64,000 bases of DNA, from assembly GCA_902635965.1 (NCBI GenBank), contig CACPQA010000003.1, forward strand, positions 62,001-126,000. Reading direction: 5' to 3'. Source of the DNA: an uncultured Bacteroidota bacterium. GTDB lineage: Bacteria > Bacteroidota > Bacteroidia > Flavobacteriales > Flavobacteriaceae. Shown piece by piece: positions 54,035-63,656 of the stretch; within the stretch, counting starts at the first letter, position 1; every line of letters starts with the position of its first letter. The notes under the pieces were generated by a model, which saw nothing but the letters and a program-made list of their open reading frames with translations, was not told the origin of the DNA and did not search any database. A program made the position numbers and the translations under genes.

Positions 54035-55354
54035 ATGCTAAGAAATTTATTCATCTTTATTTTTTTTTGTGGATGTGTAAAAAGTGAATTATCTCTTGAA
54101 AATAGAAGTTACAAACTAAATTATATTAAATCTTTTGGAGGAAGTAATGACGATGAAGCAAATGATATTATAAATACCTTAGACGGTGGTTTTATGGTAA
54201 TTGGAAGTTCAACAAGTAGTGATGGATTGATTCAAAACAAAATAGGTCTAGAATCAGATATTATACTAATGAAATTTGATAGCCACAAATCCCTAGAGTG
54301 GGTTAAAAATTATGGTGGCTCAAGAGATGACAGAGGTCAATCTGTTGTTGAGGTTTCTGGGATTGGTTATGCTTTATTAGGATACTCCATGAGCAACGAC
54401 GGAGATGCATCCAATAATGAAGGGTTTCATGATAATTGGGTAATATTGATTGATCCAAAGGGTAACATAATTTGGGAGAAGAGCTATGGTTTTTCTGGGC
54501 ACGATCATGCATATAACATAATTAAAACAAAGGATGGAAACTTATTTTTTAATGGTTTTTTAGATGTAACTGCCTCTAGAGGTTTAGGGTCTACCGAAAA
54601 AATGGAGAAATCTGTTAAACACGGAGTTGGAGAATTTTGGTGTCATAAAATAGATTTAAAAGGAAATATTTTGTGGAGAAAATATTTTGGCGGAACAAAT
54701 AATGATAGGTCATACGATTCAATTGAGACTGCGGAGGGGGATTTTATATTGGTGGGGTCATCCGAAAGTAGTGATAATGATATTAGGTCTCCCAAAGGGA
54801 GTTATGATATCTGGGTAGTTAAATTAACTGCTAAAGGAGACTTTTTATGGGAACGTTCATATGGGGGCTCAAAATATGAGACAGCAAATTCAATAATCCA
54901 ATCTTCGGACAATAAAATTCATATCCTTGGGAGTACTTTAAGTAATGATAAAGATGTTTCATTTCAAATGGGAAGCTCAGATTTTTGGTTACTTACACTA
55001 GATTTAGATGGAAATTTGTTGAGTGAACAAACATTTGGAGGATCAAATTTTGATAAAGGGAAAAAAATAGAAATAGATAACAAAGATAATATATGGTTGA
55101 CAGGTTATAGTAAGAGCACAGACTTTGATTTTAGTTATAATAAAGGAAAAAATGATGCAGTATTGATTCAGTTATCAAAAAATAGAATTCTTAAAGAAAT
55201 TTTCAAAATAGGAGCAGAGGGAGAGGATATAGCTAATTCACTTATTCATTTTAATGAAAATGAAATTATTGTAGCTGGATATAGTGATAGCAAAGAGGAT
55301 TCTTTTGTTGAAAGCAATGGTGGAAAGGATATTTTTTTGGCATTTTTTAAATAG
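54035..55354 (+). CDS. Lipoprotein with seven propeller-like repeats
   Basis: A 439-residue predicted lipoprotein (FFCGC, Cys14). Nearly the whole mature part is about seven repeats of 50-60 residues, each starting with a GGS/GGT-x-x-D/E motif: FGGSNDDEAND, YGGSRDDRGQS, YGFSGHDHAYN, FGGTNNDRSYD, YGGSKYETANS, FGGSNFDKGKK, IGAEGEDIANS, and containing a GxxxSxDxD-like Ca-type turn and a W-x-K-x-(Y/F) end. This is the pattern of a seven-bladed beta-propeller. Co-transcribed with the choice-of-anchor B lipoprotein. Function unknown; surface binding of a polymer is an inference. Confidence 0.72.
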   Translation: MLRNLFIFIFFCGCVKSELSLENRSYKLNYIKSFGGSNDDEANDIINTLDGGFMVIGSSTSSDGLIQNKIGLESDIILMKFDSHKSLEWVKNYGGSRDDRGQSVVEVSGIGYALLGYSMSNDGDASNNEGFHDNWVILIDPKGNIIWEKSYGFSGHDHAYNIIKTKDGNLFFNGFLDVTASRGLGSTEKMEKSVKHGVGEFWCHKIDLKGNILWRKYFGGTNNDRSYDSIETAEGDFILVGSSESSDNDIRSPKGSYDIWVVKLTAKGDFLWERSYGGSKYETANSIIQSSDNKIHILGSTLSNDKDVSFQMGSSDFWLLTLDLDGNLLSEQTFGGSNFDKGKKIEIDNKDNIWLTGYSKSTDFDFSYNKGKNDAVLIQLSKNRILKEIFKIGAEGEDIANSLIHFNENEIIVAGYSDSKEDSFVESNGGKDIFLAFFK

Positions 55355-55394
55355 ATTTCCTGAATAATAATATTAATTATATCTATGATTTCCC

Positions 55395-55425
55395 TTGATT
55401 AGACCTTTAATTAAAATTATATTTG
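55395..55425 (+). promoter_or_regulatory. SUF operon promoter
   Basis: TTG (55395-55397), 20 bases, then TATATTTG (55418-55425), 18 bases before the sufA-like start codon. No IscR-type or Fur-type palindrome was recognised around it. Confidence 0.68.
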
Positions 55426-55443
55426 CATAAAAATGAATAATAG

Positions 55444-55773
55444 TTGATTAGAGTTTCAAATATCGCTAGGGATAGAGTTTCTTCACTAATGAAAGATGAT
55501 GGGTTCAACCCTATACAAGATTTTGTTAGAGTTGGGGTTAAAAGTGGTGGGTGTTCAGGCCTGTCCTACGAACTAAAATTTGATTCGAATCAACTTAACG
55601 AAGACCGATTATTTGAAGATAATGGAGTGAAAATTTTAGTTGATAAAAAAAGTTTACTCTATTTGGTAGGAACAACATTAGATTATTCAGGTGGTTTGAA
55701 CGGAAAGGGATTTGTTTTCAATAACCCAAATGCAAATAGAACTTGCGGATGTGGTGAAAGTTTTTCACTTTAA
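55444..55773 (+). CDS. SufA/IscA-type iron-sulfur carrier
   Basis: A 109-residue HesB/IscA/SufA-type protein that carries Fe-S clusters. Cysteines are in GGCSGLSYELKF (Cys38) and the C-terminal CGCGESFSL, the usual three-cysteine pattern. The start is a TTG at 55444 with an in-frame TAG directly before it, so no longer protein is possible. First gene of the SUF operon; sufB follows after nine bases. Confidence 0.9.
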   Translation: MIRVSNIARDRVSSLMKDDGFNPIQDFVRVGVKSGGCSGLSYELKFDSNQLNEDRLFEDNGVKILVDKKSLLYLVGTTLDYSGGLNGKGFVFNNPNANRTCGCGESFSL

Positions 55774-55782
55774 AATATAATT

Positions 55783-57228
55783 ATGGCATACACAGAAGAA
55801 GAACTTAAAAAGGAATTAGAGACCAAAGAATATGAATATGGTTTTTACACAGATATTGAGTCAGAAACTTTCCCTAAGGGGTTAAACGAAGAAACTGTTA
55901 TTGCTATCTCTAAAAGAAAAAATGAACCTGACTGGATGCTTGAATGGAGAATAAATGCTTTTAACGCATGGAAAAAAATGGAAGAACCTGATTGGGCCAA
56001 TATAAAATATAAAAAGCCAGATTATCAGGACATATCATATTATTCGGCACCTAAGAAGAAAGAAAAATATAAAAGTTTAGATGAAGTGGATCCAGAATTA
56101 ATAGAAACATTTAATAAGCTTGGAATATCCATAGATGAACAAAAAAAGTTATCTGGTGTTGCTGTTGACGTTGTATTGGATTCTGTCTCTGTAGCCACAA
56201 CTTTCAGAGACACTTTAGAAAAAAAGGGAATAATTTTTTGTTCAATATCTGATGCCATTAAAGAACACCCAGAGCTCGTGAAAAAGTATTTGGGAACGGT
56301 TATTCCTCCAAAGGACAATTTTTTTGCAGCTTTAAATTCAGCTGTTTTTTCAGATGGTTCTTTTTGCTATATTCCGAAAGGGGTCAAATGTCCAATGGAA
56401 TTATCAACCTACTTTAGGATAAATCAAGCAGGTACTGGTCAATTCGAAAGGACCCTTGTAATTGCTGATAGAGGTAGTTATGTTTCATACCTCGAGGGAT
56501 GTACCGCCCCTTCGAGAGATGAAAATCAACTTCATGCTGCGTGTGTTGAATTAATTGCCCTTGATGACGCTGAAATTAAGTACTCAACTGTTCAAAACTG
56601 GTACCCTGGAGACAAGGATGGAAATGGAGGTGTTTTTAACTTCGTTACGAAAAGAGGTATTTGTCACAAAAACTCAAAGATCTCTTGGACTCAAGTTGAG
56701 ACTGGATCTGCCATTACATGGAAATACCCTTCTTGTATTCTTAAAGGCAACAACTCCATAGGAGAATTCTATTCAATTGCTGTCACCAATAATTTACAGC
56801 AAGCTGATACCGGAACAAAAATGATTCATATAGGTAAAAACACGAAATCAACCATAATTTCAAAAGGTATATCAGCCGGAAAATCACAAAACAGTTATAG
56901 GGGGTTAGTAAAAGTAAGTCCAGGTGCAAAAAACGCTAGAAATTTTTCACAGTGCGACTCGTTGTTAATGGGTAATTCCTGTGGAGCTCACACTTTTCCA
57001 TATATCGAAGCTAAAAACAATTCAGCACAAATTGAGCACGAAGCAACTACCAGTAAGATTGGTGAGGACCAAATATTTTATTGCAATCAAAGGGGAATTG
57101 ATACTGAAAAAGCTATTGCTCTAATTGTAAATGGATTCAGTAAGGAAGTTTTAAACAAATTACCCATGGAGTTTGCTGTAGAGGCACAAAAGCTATTAGA
57201 AATATCATTAGAAGGGTCCGTAGGATAA
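55783..57228 (+). CDS. sufB: Fe-S assembly scaffold protein SufB
   Basis: SufB, 481 residues, the scaffold subunit of the SufBC2D complex where clusters are built. Recognisable parts: the N-terminal helical region ([19 protein letters not shown]), [18 protein letters not shown], the beta-helix core with [20 protein letters not shown], and the C-terminal [17 protein letters not shown] typical of SufB/SufD. Many Cys residues are present, as in active SufB, for example in [11 protein letters not shown] and [11 protein letters not shown]. Length is normal. It lies nine bases after the sufA-like gene and ten before sufC. Confidence 0.97.
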   Translation: MAYTEEELKKELETKEYEYGFYTDIESETFPKGLNEETVIAISKRKNEPDWMLEWRINAFNAWKKMEEPDWANIKYKKPDYQDISYYSAPKKKEKYKSLDEVDPELIETFNKLGISIDEQKKLSGVAVDVVLDSVSVATTFRDTLEKKGIIFCSISDAIKEHPELVKKYLGTVIPPKDNFFAALNSAVFSDGSFCYIPKGVKCPMELSTYFRINQAGTGQFERTLVIADRGSYVSYLEGCTAPSRDENQLHAACVELIALDDAEIKYSTVQNWYPGDKDGNGGVFNFVTKRGICHKNSKISWTQVETGSAITWKYPSCILKGNNSIGEFYSIAVTNNLQQADTGTKMIHIGKNTKSTIISKGISAGKSQNSYRGLVKVSPGAKNARNFSQCDSLLMGNSCGAHTFPYIEAKNNSAQIEHEATTSKIGEDQIFYCNQRGIDTEKAIALIVNGFSKEVLNKLPMEFAVEAQKLLEISLEGSVG

Positions 57229-57237
57229 AATTAAAAT

Positions 57238-57975
57238 ATGCTTGAAATAAACAACTTGCACGCTAGTGTAGACGGCAAACAGATTTTAAAGGGGATAGAT
57301 TTAAAAGTGTCTCCCGGTGAGGTTCATGCAATAATGGGTCCAAACGGATCAGGTAAAAGCACACTATCTACCGTTATAGCTGGACATGAAGATTTCGAAA
57401 TTGATAAAGGCGAGATATTGTTTCAAGATGAAGATTTGGTTGATTTTAATACTGAAGAAAGAGCCCACAAAGGAATCTTTCTGTCATTCCAATATCCAGT
57501 TGAAATTCCAGGAGTAAGTGTAACAAACTTTATTAAAACCTCGATAAATCAGATGAGAAAAGCCAATGGATTAGACGAAATGCCAGCCAATGTGATGCTA
57601 AAGAAAATTAGAGAAAAATCAGATTTATTAAAAATTGATTCAAAATTCTTGTCTCGATCTCTTAATGAGGGTTTTTCCGGAGGTGAAAAGAAGAGAAATG
57701 AAATTTTTCAAATGGCTATGTTGGAGCCTAAAGTTGCCATATTAGATGAAACGGACTCAGGTTTAGATATAGATGCATTAAAAATTGTAGCCAACGGGGT
57801 CAATATGTTACGAAATGACGATACTGCAGTAGTTTTAATTACACACTACCAAAGACTTTTAGATTATATTGTTCCTGATTTTGTCCATGTTTTATCCGAT
57901 GGGAAGATTGTAAAGTCGGGAAATAAAAATCTTGCCATTGAACTTGAGGCAAAGGGGTATGATTGGGTCAAATAA
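57238..57975 (+). CDS. sufC: Fe-S assembly ATPase SufC
   Basis: SufC, 245 residues, an ABC-type ATPase that drives SufBCD. Walker A is GPNGSGKST (residues 35-43), the Q-loop contains [16 protein letters not shown], the signature is [13 protein letters not shown], and Walker B is [14 protein letters not shown]. The H-loop His follows in [12 protein letters not shown]. Soluble, no membrane domain. The next gene, sufD, starts nine bases downstream of the stop from its ATG. Confidence 0.97.
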   Translation: MLEINNLHASVDGKQILKGIDLKVSPGEVHAIMGPNGSGKSTLSTVIAGHEDFEIDKGEILFQDEDLVDFNTEERAHKGIFLSFQYPVEIPGVSVTNFIKTSINQMRKANGLDEMPANVMLKKIREKSDLLKIDSKFLSRSLNEGFSGGEKKRNEIFQMAMLEPKVAILDETDSGLDIDALKIVANGVNMLRNDDTAVVLITHYQRLLDYIVPDFVHVLSDGKIVKSGNKNLAIELEAKGYDWVK

Positions 57976-57983
57976 TATTTCCT

Positions 57984-59300
57984 ATGGACTTTAAAGAAAA
58001 ACTAATTTCTTCTTTTATGGTTTTTGAGCAGGATATAGATTTATCAAATCCAGTTCACGAAATAAGATCTAAAAGTATAAAGAGCTTTGAAGAAAAAGGG
58101 TTTCCAAACAAAAAACAAGAAGCTTGGAAATACACTTCTTTAGTAAAAATTTTAAAAAGCGATTATGGAATCTTCCCCAAAAAAGAAGTTGCAATTGAAT
58201 TAAAAGATGTTCAAAAATATTTTCTCTATGAAATCGACACATACAAAATTGTATTTATAGATGGCATTTATAGTCCCTTTCTCTCCGATACGACTCACGA
58301 TGGTTTAGATGTATGTCTTTTGTCGGCGGCACTTACAAAACCAAAATATAAAAGTCTCATAAATAAATACTTTGATAAAATTTCAGATAAAAAAGACTCC
58401 CTAACCTTACTAAACACATCCTTTTCGATAGAGGGAGCATATATTTATCTGCCAAAATCAGTTACTGCCGAAAAGCCGATAGAAATTATGCACTTTTCAA
58501 CTGGTAAGCAAGGTGATTTTTTCCTTCAGCCAAGAAATTTAATTATTGTTGAAGAAAATGCAGAAGTTCAGATTTTAGAGAGGCACCAAAGCTTAAGTAA
58601 TCATAAATCCTTCACAAATTCAGTTACTGAAATTTATGCTAAAGATTCATCAAGAATTGATTATTATAAAATTCAAAACGATAGAGAGGAATCATATCTA
58701 ATAGATAATACTTATATTTCACAAAACACAAAATCAAATGTGGATGTACACACATTTTCGTTTGGTGGAGAAATAACTAGGAATAATCTTAATTTTTATC
58801 AAAATGGAGAAAATTGTAACTCTATATTAAATGGTTTAACAATCATAAATGCTAACCAGCATGTAGATCATTACACGCTCGTTAGTCACGCTCAACCTAA
58901 TTGTGAAAGTCACCAAGAATACAAGGGTATTTTTTCTGACAAATCAGTTGGGGTTTTCAATGGGAAAATACTTGTAGACAAAATAGCTCAAAAAACCAAT
59001 GCTTTTCAGCAAAACAATAATATTGTCATAGACGATAGAGCTACAGTAAATACAAAACCGCAGCTAGAAATTTTTGCTGATGATGTAAAATGTTCGCACG
59101 GATGTACAATAGGACAATTAGATGAAGAAGCACTTTTTTACTTAAGAACAAGAGGTATTCCTATAAATGAAGCTAGGGGTCTGTTGACATATGCTTTTGC
59201 TAACAACGTATTAGATTCTGTAAAAATCCCAAAGCTTAAATCAAGAATAAATCAAATTATATCTTCCAAATTAGAAGTTAAAATACGACATGAGCTCTAA
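57984..59300 (+). CDS. sufD: Fe-S assembly protein SufD
   Basis: SufD, 438 residues from the ATG at 57984; an in-frame TTG at 57963 would overlap sufC and is not needed. It pairs with SufB and takes part in iron entry. Typical features: KKQEAWKYTSLVKILK near the start, the beta-helix core, DVKCSHGCTIGQLDEEALFYL with conserved Cys and His, and the RGIPINEARGLLTYAFAN end. The 3' end overlaps sufS by 11 bases. Confidence 0.96.
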   Translation: MDFKEKLISSFMVFEQDIDLSNPVHEIRSKSIKSFEEKGFPNKKQEAWKYTSLVKILKSDYGIFPKKEVAIELKDVQKYFLYEIDTYKIVFIDGIYSPFLSDTTHDGLDVCLLSAALTKPKYKSLINKYFDKISDKKDSLTLLNTSFSIEGAYIYLPKSVTAEKPIEIMHFSTGKQGDFFLQPRNLIIVEENAEVQILERHQSLSNHKSFTNSVTEIYAKDSSRIDYYKIQNDREESYLIDNTYISQNTKSNVDVHTFSFGGEITRNNLNFYQNGENCNSILNGLTIINANQHVDHYTLVSHAQPNCESHQEYKGIFSDKSVGVFNGKILVDKIAQKTNAFQQNNNIVIDDRATVNTKPQLEIFADDVKCSHGCTIGQLDEEALFYLRTRGIPINEARGLLTYAFANNVLDSVKIPKLKSRINQIISSKLEVKIRHEL

Positions 59301-60516
59301 TATTTTTGATGTTGAAAATATAAGATTGGATTTTCCAATACTTGACAAGACAGTAAATGGGAAAAAGCTGATATATTTTGACAATGCAGCCACCTCTCAA
59401 ACACCCAAACAAGTTATAGATGTTATTAGTGATTATTATTTAAATTACAATTCAAATATTCACAGAGGCGTTCATTTTTTGAGTCAACAAGCAACTGAAC
59501 TATATGAGGGGGCTAGAGAGAAGCTGAAAAATCATTTTAATGCAAAATTAAATTCCGAAATAATCTTTACTTCTGGAACAACTCACGCTATAAACATAGT
59601 TTCATCTGGATACAGTGAAATTCTTTCTGAAAAAGATGAGCTCATTGTTTCTGAACTTGAACACCACTCAAACATTGTTCCATGGCAAATTTTGTGTGAA
59701 AAAACGGGTTCAAAACTTAAGGTGATTCCAATGAATGACCTCGGTGAATTAGAGTTAGATAAATTTGATGAATTGTTAAACGAAAATACCAAGCTAGTAT
59801 TCGTTAATCACGTTTCAAATGCACTTGGTACTATTAATCCAATTTCAGAAATAATTACGAAAGCGCATAAATATGGTGCGAAGGTTCTAATTGATGGCGC
59901 TCAAGCATCTGCTCATTTTAAAATTGATTTACAAAATTTAGATGTAGATTATTATGTGACCTCTGCTCATAAATTGTGTGGACCTACTGGGGTAGGAATG
60001 TTATATGGAAAAAAAGAGTTGTTAGAAAATTTACCACCTTACCAAGGCGGAGGTGAAATGATTGATCAAGTAACCTTTGAAAAAACTACTTATGCAGATT
60101 TGCCTCACAAATTTGAAGCAGGTACTCCAAATATTGCTGGATGTATAGCTTTCGGTGCGGCGATTGACTATATTAATTCAATAGGACTAGATAAAATTAA
60201 TAATTATGAAAATCATTTACTTCAATATGCAACTGCAAAATTAAATAGTATTGAAAATGTGAAGATCTACGGTGAATCAGAAAATAAAACATCGGTAATT
60301 TCTTTTAATGTAAAGGGCATTCATCCATATGACATAGGTAGCATCTTGGATAAAATGGGAATTGCTGTAAGAACAGGGCAACATTGCGCTCAACCTATTA
60401 TGGACTTTTTTAAGATTACAGGGACTTTAAGGATTTCTTTTGCGTTTTACAATACAGAAGAAGAAATTGATTTCCTAATAGATACCCTAAAAAAAGCTAT
60501 TAAAATTTTATCATAA
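59290..60516 (+). CDS. sufS: Cysteine desulfurase SufS
   Basis: SufS, 408 residues, a type II PLP-dependent cysteine desulfurase that gives sulfur as persulfide. PLP-binding parts: TSGTTHAINIVS, ELEHHSNIVPWQ and the lysine in YYVTSAHKLCGPTGVG; the sulfur-carrying cysteine is Cys366 in RTGQHCAQPIM. Starts with an ATG that overlaps sufD. SufE, which takes the sulfur, is encoded next (10 bases). Confidence 0.96.
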   Translation: MSSNIFDVENIRLDFPILDKTVNGKKLIYFDNAATSQTPKQVIDVISDYYLNYNSNIHRGVHFLSQQATELYEGAREKLKNHFNAKLNSEIIFTSGTTHAINIVSSGYSEILSEKDELIVSELEHHSNIVPWQILCEKTGSKLKVIPMNDLGELELDKFDELLNENTKLVFVNHVSNALGTINPISEIITKAHKYGAKVLIDGAQASAHFKIDLQNLDVDYYVTSAHKLCGPTGVGMLYGKKELLENLPPYQGGGEMIDQVTFEKTTYADLPHKFEAGTPNIAGCIAFGAAIDYINSIGLDKINNYENHLLQYATAKLNSIENVKIYGESENKTSVISFNVKGIHPYDIGSILDKMGIAVRTGQHCAQPIMDFFKITGTLRISFAFYNTEEEIDFLIDTLKKAIKILS

Positions 60517-60526
60517 ATTTACAATT

Positions 60527-60949
60527 ATGAAAATTATTGATATTCAAAATCAGATAATTGAAGAATTTGAAGTTATGAATGACTGGATGGAAAAGTATGA
60601 ATATATGATCGGTCTTGGAAAATCACTACCTACAATGGATAACAATTTTAAAAGTGATTCCAACCTAATTAAAGGTTGTCAGAGCAGAGTTTGGTTACAT
60701 GCTGAATTAAAAAATGAAAATATATTCTTTCATGCAGACAGCGATGCAATTATAACTAAAGGAATAATATCAATTTTAATAAGAATTTACTCAGGACAGT
60801 CTCCAAAGGAAATCTTAGATTCCAGTTTTGACTTCATTAATAAAATTGGTTTAAAAGATCATTTATCTCAAACGAGAGCAAATGGCCTTTCGTCAATGAT
60901 AAAACAAATAAAGATGTATGCTCTTGCTTTTCAAACTAAATTGAATTGA
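60527..60949 (+). CDS. sufE: Sulfur acceptor protein SufE
   Basis: SufE, 140 residues. It takes the persulfide from SufS; the acceptor is Cys51 in NLIKGCQSRVW. The N-terminus has the usual IIEEFEVMNDWMEKYEYMIG helix and the C-terminal third the RANGLSSMIKQIK segment. It lies directly after sufS and starts ten bases on. The next gene, a DUF59 protein, begins one base after its stop. Confidence 0.95.
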   Translation: MKIIDIQNQIIEEFEVMNDWMEKYEYMIGLGKSLPTMDNNFKSDSNLIKGCQSRVWLHAELKNENIFFHADSDAIITKGIISILIRIYSGQSPKEILDSSFDFINKIGLKDHLSQTRANGLSSMIKQIKMYALAFQTKLN

Positions 60950-60950
60950 G

Positions 60951-61277
60951 ATGGCTGAAAAGAACTTTGATGCCCAATTGTTAGGAGAAAAAATTGTAAA
61001 AGTATTAAAAACGATTTTTGATCCTGAAATTCCAGTCGATATTTATGAATTAGGTCTTATTTATGATGTTTTTGTAAATGAAGATTTTGATGCTAAAGTT
61101 TTAATGACTCTTACTTCTCCTAATTGCCCAGTAGCTGAGTCTTTACCTGCTGAAGTTGAAGAAAAAGTTAAATCTATAAAGGGCATTAACCAGGTTGAAG
61201 TTGAAATGACTTTTGATCCCCCTTGGACAAAAGATTTAATGAGTGAAGAGGCAAAACTAGAACTTGGTTTCTTGTAA
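60951..61277 (+). CDS. SufT-like DUF59 (MIP18 family) protein
   Basis: A 108-residue DUF59/MIP18-family protein (SufT/PaaD-like), which helps to place Fe-S clusters into target proteins. Conserved parts: IFDPEIPVDIYELGLIYDV and MTLTSPNCPVAESLPAEVEE with the conserved Cys, then VEMTFDPPWTKDLMSEEAK. No ATPase domain (Mrp) is fused. Stop codon overlaps the next ATG (TAATG). Confidence 0.92.
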   Translation: MAEKNFDAQLLGEKIVKVLKTIFDPEIPVDIYELGLIYDVFVNEDFDAKVLMTLTSPNCPVAESLPAEVEEKVKSIKGINQVEVEMTFDPPWTKDLMSEEAKLELGFL

Positions 61278-61789
61278 TGGGTAAAGAAATAATAAATAAA
61301 GTTACTAAGAGTCCAATTATAACCTTTGATCTTGAGGAGTACTATCCTGAAGGAGAAAGACTCAAAATTGATATTTCTCAATGGCTTTATAAAGGGATAG
61401 TTATAAAGGAAAAAGAATATAGATCATCATTAAAGTCATATGACTTTTCAAAATTTAAAGATACTTACGTCGCAATTCATTGTTCTACAAATGCAATTCT
61501 TCCGTCCTGGTCAATAATGTTATTATCAACATATCTAAACCAATATGTGAAAAAATGTGTGTTTGGTTCAATATTAGAACTAGAACAAAGCATATACGAG
61601 GATATTTTACATAATTTAGACGTGGCTCCATTTAAAAACAAGCCTTTAATCATCAAAGGATGTTCAAAAAAAAATATTCCCGAAACAGTTTATTTATTAG
61701 CAATTGAGAAATTACAGCCTCATGTAAAAAGTATCTTCTATGGCGAGGCATGCTCTTCTGTACCCCTATTCAAGAAGAAAAATGATTAA
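61277..61789 (+). CDS. DUF2480 family protein
   Basis: A 170-residue protein of the DUF2480 family, a Bacteroidota-specific family that often follows the SUF genes. The start VTKSPIITFDLEEYYPEGER, the aromatic IAIHCSTNAILPSWSIMLLS-type centre, and a C-terminal VKSIFYGEACSSVPLFKK with a conserved-looking Cys are visible. Cytoplasmic, no membrane segment. The position suggests a part in Fe-S cluster metabolism, but the function is unknown. Confidence 0.85.
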   Translation: MGKEIINKVTKSPIITFDLEEYYPEGERLKIDISQWLYKGIVIKEKEYRSSLKSYDFSKFKDTYVAIHCSTNAILPSWSIMLLSTYLNQYVKKCVFGSILELEQSIYEDILHNLDVAPFKNKPLIIKGCSKKNIPETVYLLAIEKLQPHVKSIFYGEACSSVPLFKKKND

Positions 61790-63074
61790 AAAACTTGATA
61801 ATAAAGGTGGAGTTATCATTTTAACATATTATTGGCCTCCCTCAGGTGGATCTGGGGTGCAAAGATGGATGTATTTCTCAAAATATTTAAAGGAATTGGG
61901 ATGGGAGCCGTTTGTAATTACTGTTGATGAAAAGAAAGCATCTTATCCATTCTTAGATATGAGTCTAGAGAAGATTGTGGAAGATATTGAAGTAATAAAA
62001 ACATCAACTAATGAACCATTAAAATTTTTTTCCTTTTTAACAACAGGAGGGTTTAGAAAAGGAATACCTCAAGGAGAGATAAAAAATAAAGGGTTATTTA
62101 ACAAACTATCTAACTACATTCGTTCAAATTTTTTTATTCCAGATGCAAGAATTGGATGGGTAGATTTCGCCTATAGAGAATGTAAAAAGCTAATAATTAA
62201 AAATAACATTAAGCATATAATTACTACTGGGCCCCCTCATTCAACACATCTAATTGGATTAAGAGTCAAAAGGGACTTTAAAATTAACTGGACAGTAGAC
62301 TTTAGAGATCCATGGGTCAATATTTTTTACAACAAAAACTTTCTATTCACTAAAAAGTCAATTAATAAACAAAAGGAGCTAGAGAAAAAAGTTTTAAACA
62401 ATGCAAATCTAGTTTTGACCACCATAGGTGGAGACTTAAAGGAACAACTTCAATTAAAAGCTCCAAATCAAAATTTCGCAGTAGTTCCTAACGGGTATGA
62501 TGATGTTCTAATCAACAAAATAAAAAGCGAAAAATCTAAAAAGTATTTCCATATTGTTTACACTGGGCTTTTAACAAAGAATCATCCTTACATTTCATTA
62601 TTAAAAAATTTAAAACAAAATTTTGGTAACACAAACTTAAAATTATCTCTAGCTGGAAATATATCTAATGAAATTATAAATGAAATAAAAAATTACTTAC
62701 CCAAAGTAAAGGTAAAGAACTGTGGATATTTAAATCATGAAGATTCTGTTAGATTAATTAAAAGTGCTGATCTACTTGTGAATTTTTTCTTTATTGGTGC
62801 CGAAAAAGAAATGATCTCTGGCAAAATAATGGAGTATTTGGCAACTGAAATACCTATTCTTAGCATAGGTGATCCGAAAAGTGAAGCTGGAAAAATTTTG
62901 TCCAAAGCAAGTTATACCAAAATGTTTTTAAGGGATTCTGACAAAGAAATACAACTTTTTTTAGAGAAAGTAATTCTTAATAAAGGTAAATTAACAAATA
63001 GATTTCCAAACTTAGATAAGTGGTCAAGAAAAAAAATAACAAACAAATTGAGTAATCTTTTGTCTGATTTATGA
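61782..63074 (+). CDS. Family 4 glycosyltransferase
   Basis: A 430-residue GT-B glycosyltransferase of the GT4-like type. I use the ATG at 61782, which overlaps the DUF2480 stop by eight bases; the ATG at 61740 would add 14 residues of no family likeness. N-terminal half: VIILTYYWPPSGGSGVQRWM, then ITTGPPHSTHLIGLRVKR. C-terminal half: HIVYTGLLTKNHPYISLL and the Glu-bearing SGKIMEYLATEIPILSIGD. Such proteins act in surface-polymer synthesis. It sits oddly at the end of the SUF operon. The 3' end overlaps nadD by six bases. Confidence 0.88.
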   Translation: MIKKLDNKGGVIILTYYWPPSGGSGVQRWMYFSKYLKELGWEPFVITVDEKKASYPFLDMSLEKIVEDIEVIKTSTNEPLKFFSFLTTGGFRKGIPQGEIKNKGLFNKLSNYIRSNFFIPDARIGWVDFAYRECKKLIIKNNIKHIITTGPPHSTHLIGLRVKRDFKINWTVDFRDPWVNIFYNKNFLFTKKSINKQKELEKKVLNNANLVLTTIGGDLKEQLQLKAPNQNFAVVPNGYDDVLINKIKSEKSKKYFHIVYTGLLTKNHPYISLLKNLKQNFGNTNLKLSLAGNISNEIINEIKNYLPKVKVKNCGYLNHEDSVRLIKSADLLVNFFFIGAEKEMISGKIMEYLATEIPILSIGDPKSEAGKILSKASYTKMFLRDSDKEIQLFLEKVILNKGKLTNRFPNLDKWSRKKITNKLSNLLSDL

Positions 63075-63656
63075 TTTAATGAAATATTTTTTTTTAATAA
63101 TATATTCAAAAGATTCTTTGGATAAATATTTTTCAACATCAATTCCCTTGGACAAATAATCTCTAATTTTAGTTGACGAAATATCAATCTTTGGAGCGTT
63201 TCTTAAAATTTTTAAATTATCATGAATGATAAAATCACCAACATCTATTTTTTCATTTCTGGGATAAACATAAATTGGGAAGTTCTCGAGTATGTCAGCA
63301 CTATTTTTCCATTTTTTAAAGGAGTAGAGGTTGTCTTCACCTAATATTATCTTGAATTTTTTTTTGGAATATGTTTTTTTAAAAAACTGTAAAGTTTTTA
63401 CAGTGTAATTAGGCTTAGGTAGTTTTAACTCGTCGAGACAAATTTTTATCTTTTTCTCATTTGAAATTGACTTATCAATAATTTTAATTCTTTCATAAAT
63501 ATCCAGTATTTCAAGATTTTTTTTTAAAGGATTTTGAGGAGATACAACGATCCAAACCTCGTCTAAATCACATTCATTTAGACAATGATTTGCCATAAAT
63601 GAATGACCATTGTGAAAGGGATTAAATGTTCCAAAAAACAGACCTACTTTTTTCAT
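63069..63656 (-). CDS. nadD: Nicotinate-nucleotide adenylyltransferase
   Basis: NadD, 195 residues, which makes deamido-NAD from nicotinate mononucleotide and ATP. The nucleotidyltransferase motif GTFNPFHNGH has His15 and His18; the late motif is IDISSTKIRDYL (ISSTxIR). IVVSPQNPLKK and PRNEKIDVGDF are also family-like. It overlaps gmk upstream (ATGA) and the convergent GT4 downstream. Confidence 0.95.
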   Translation of the reverse strand: MKKVGLFFGTFNPFHNGHSFMANHCLNECDLDEVWIVVSPQNPLKKNLEILDIYERIKIIDKSISNEKKIKICLDELKLPKPNYTVKTLQFFKKTYSKKKFKIILGEDNLYSFKKWKNSADILENFPIYVYPRNEKIDVGDFIIHDNLKILRNAPKIDISSTKIRDYLSKGIDVEKYLSKESFEYIIKKKYFIKS

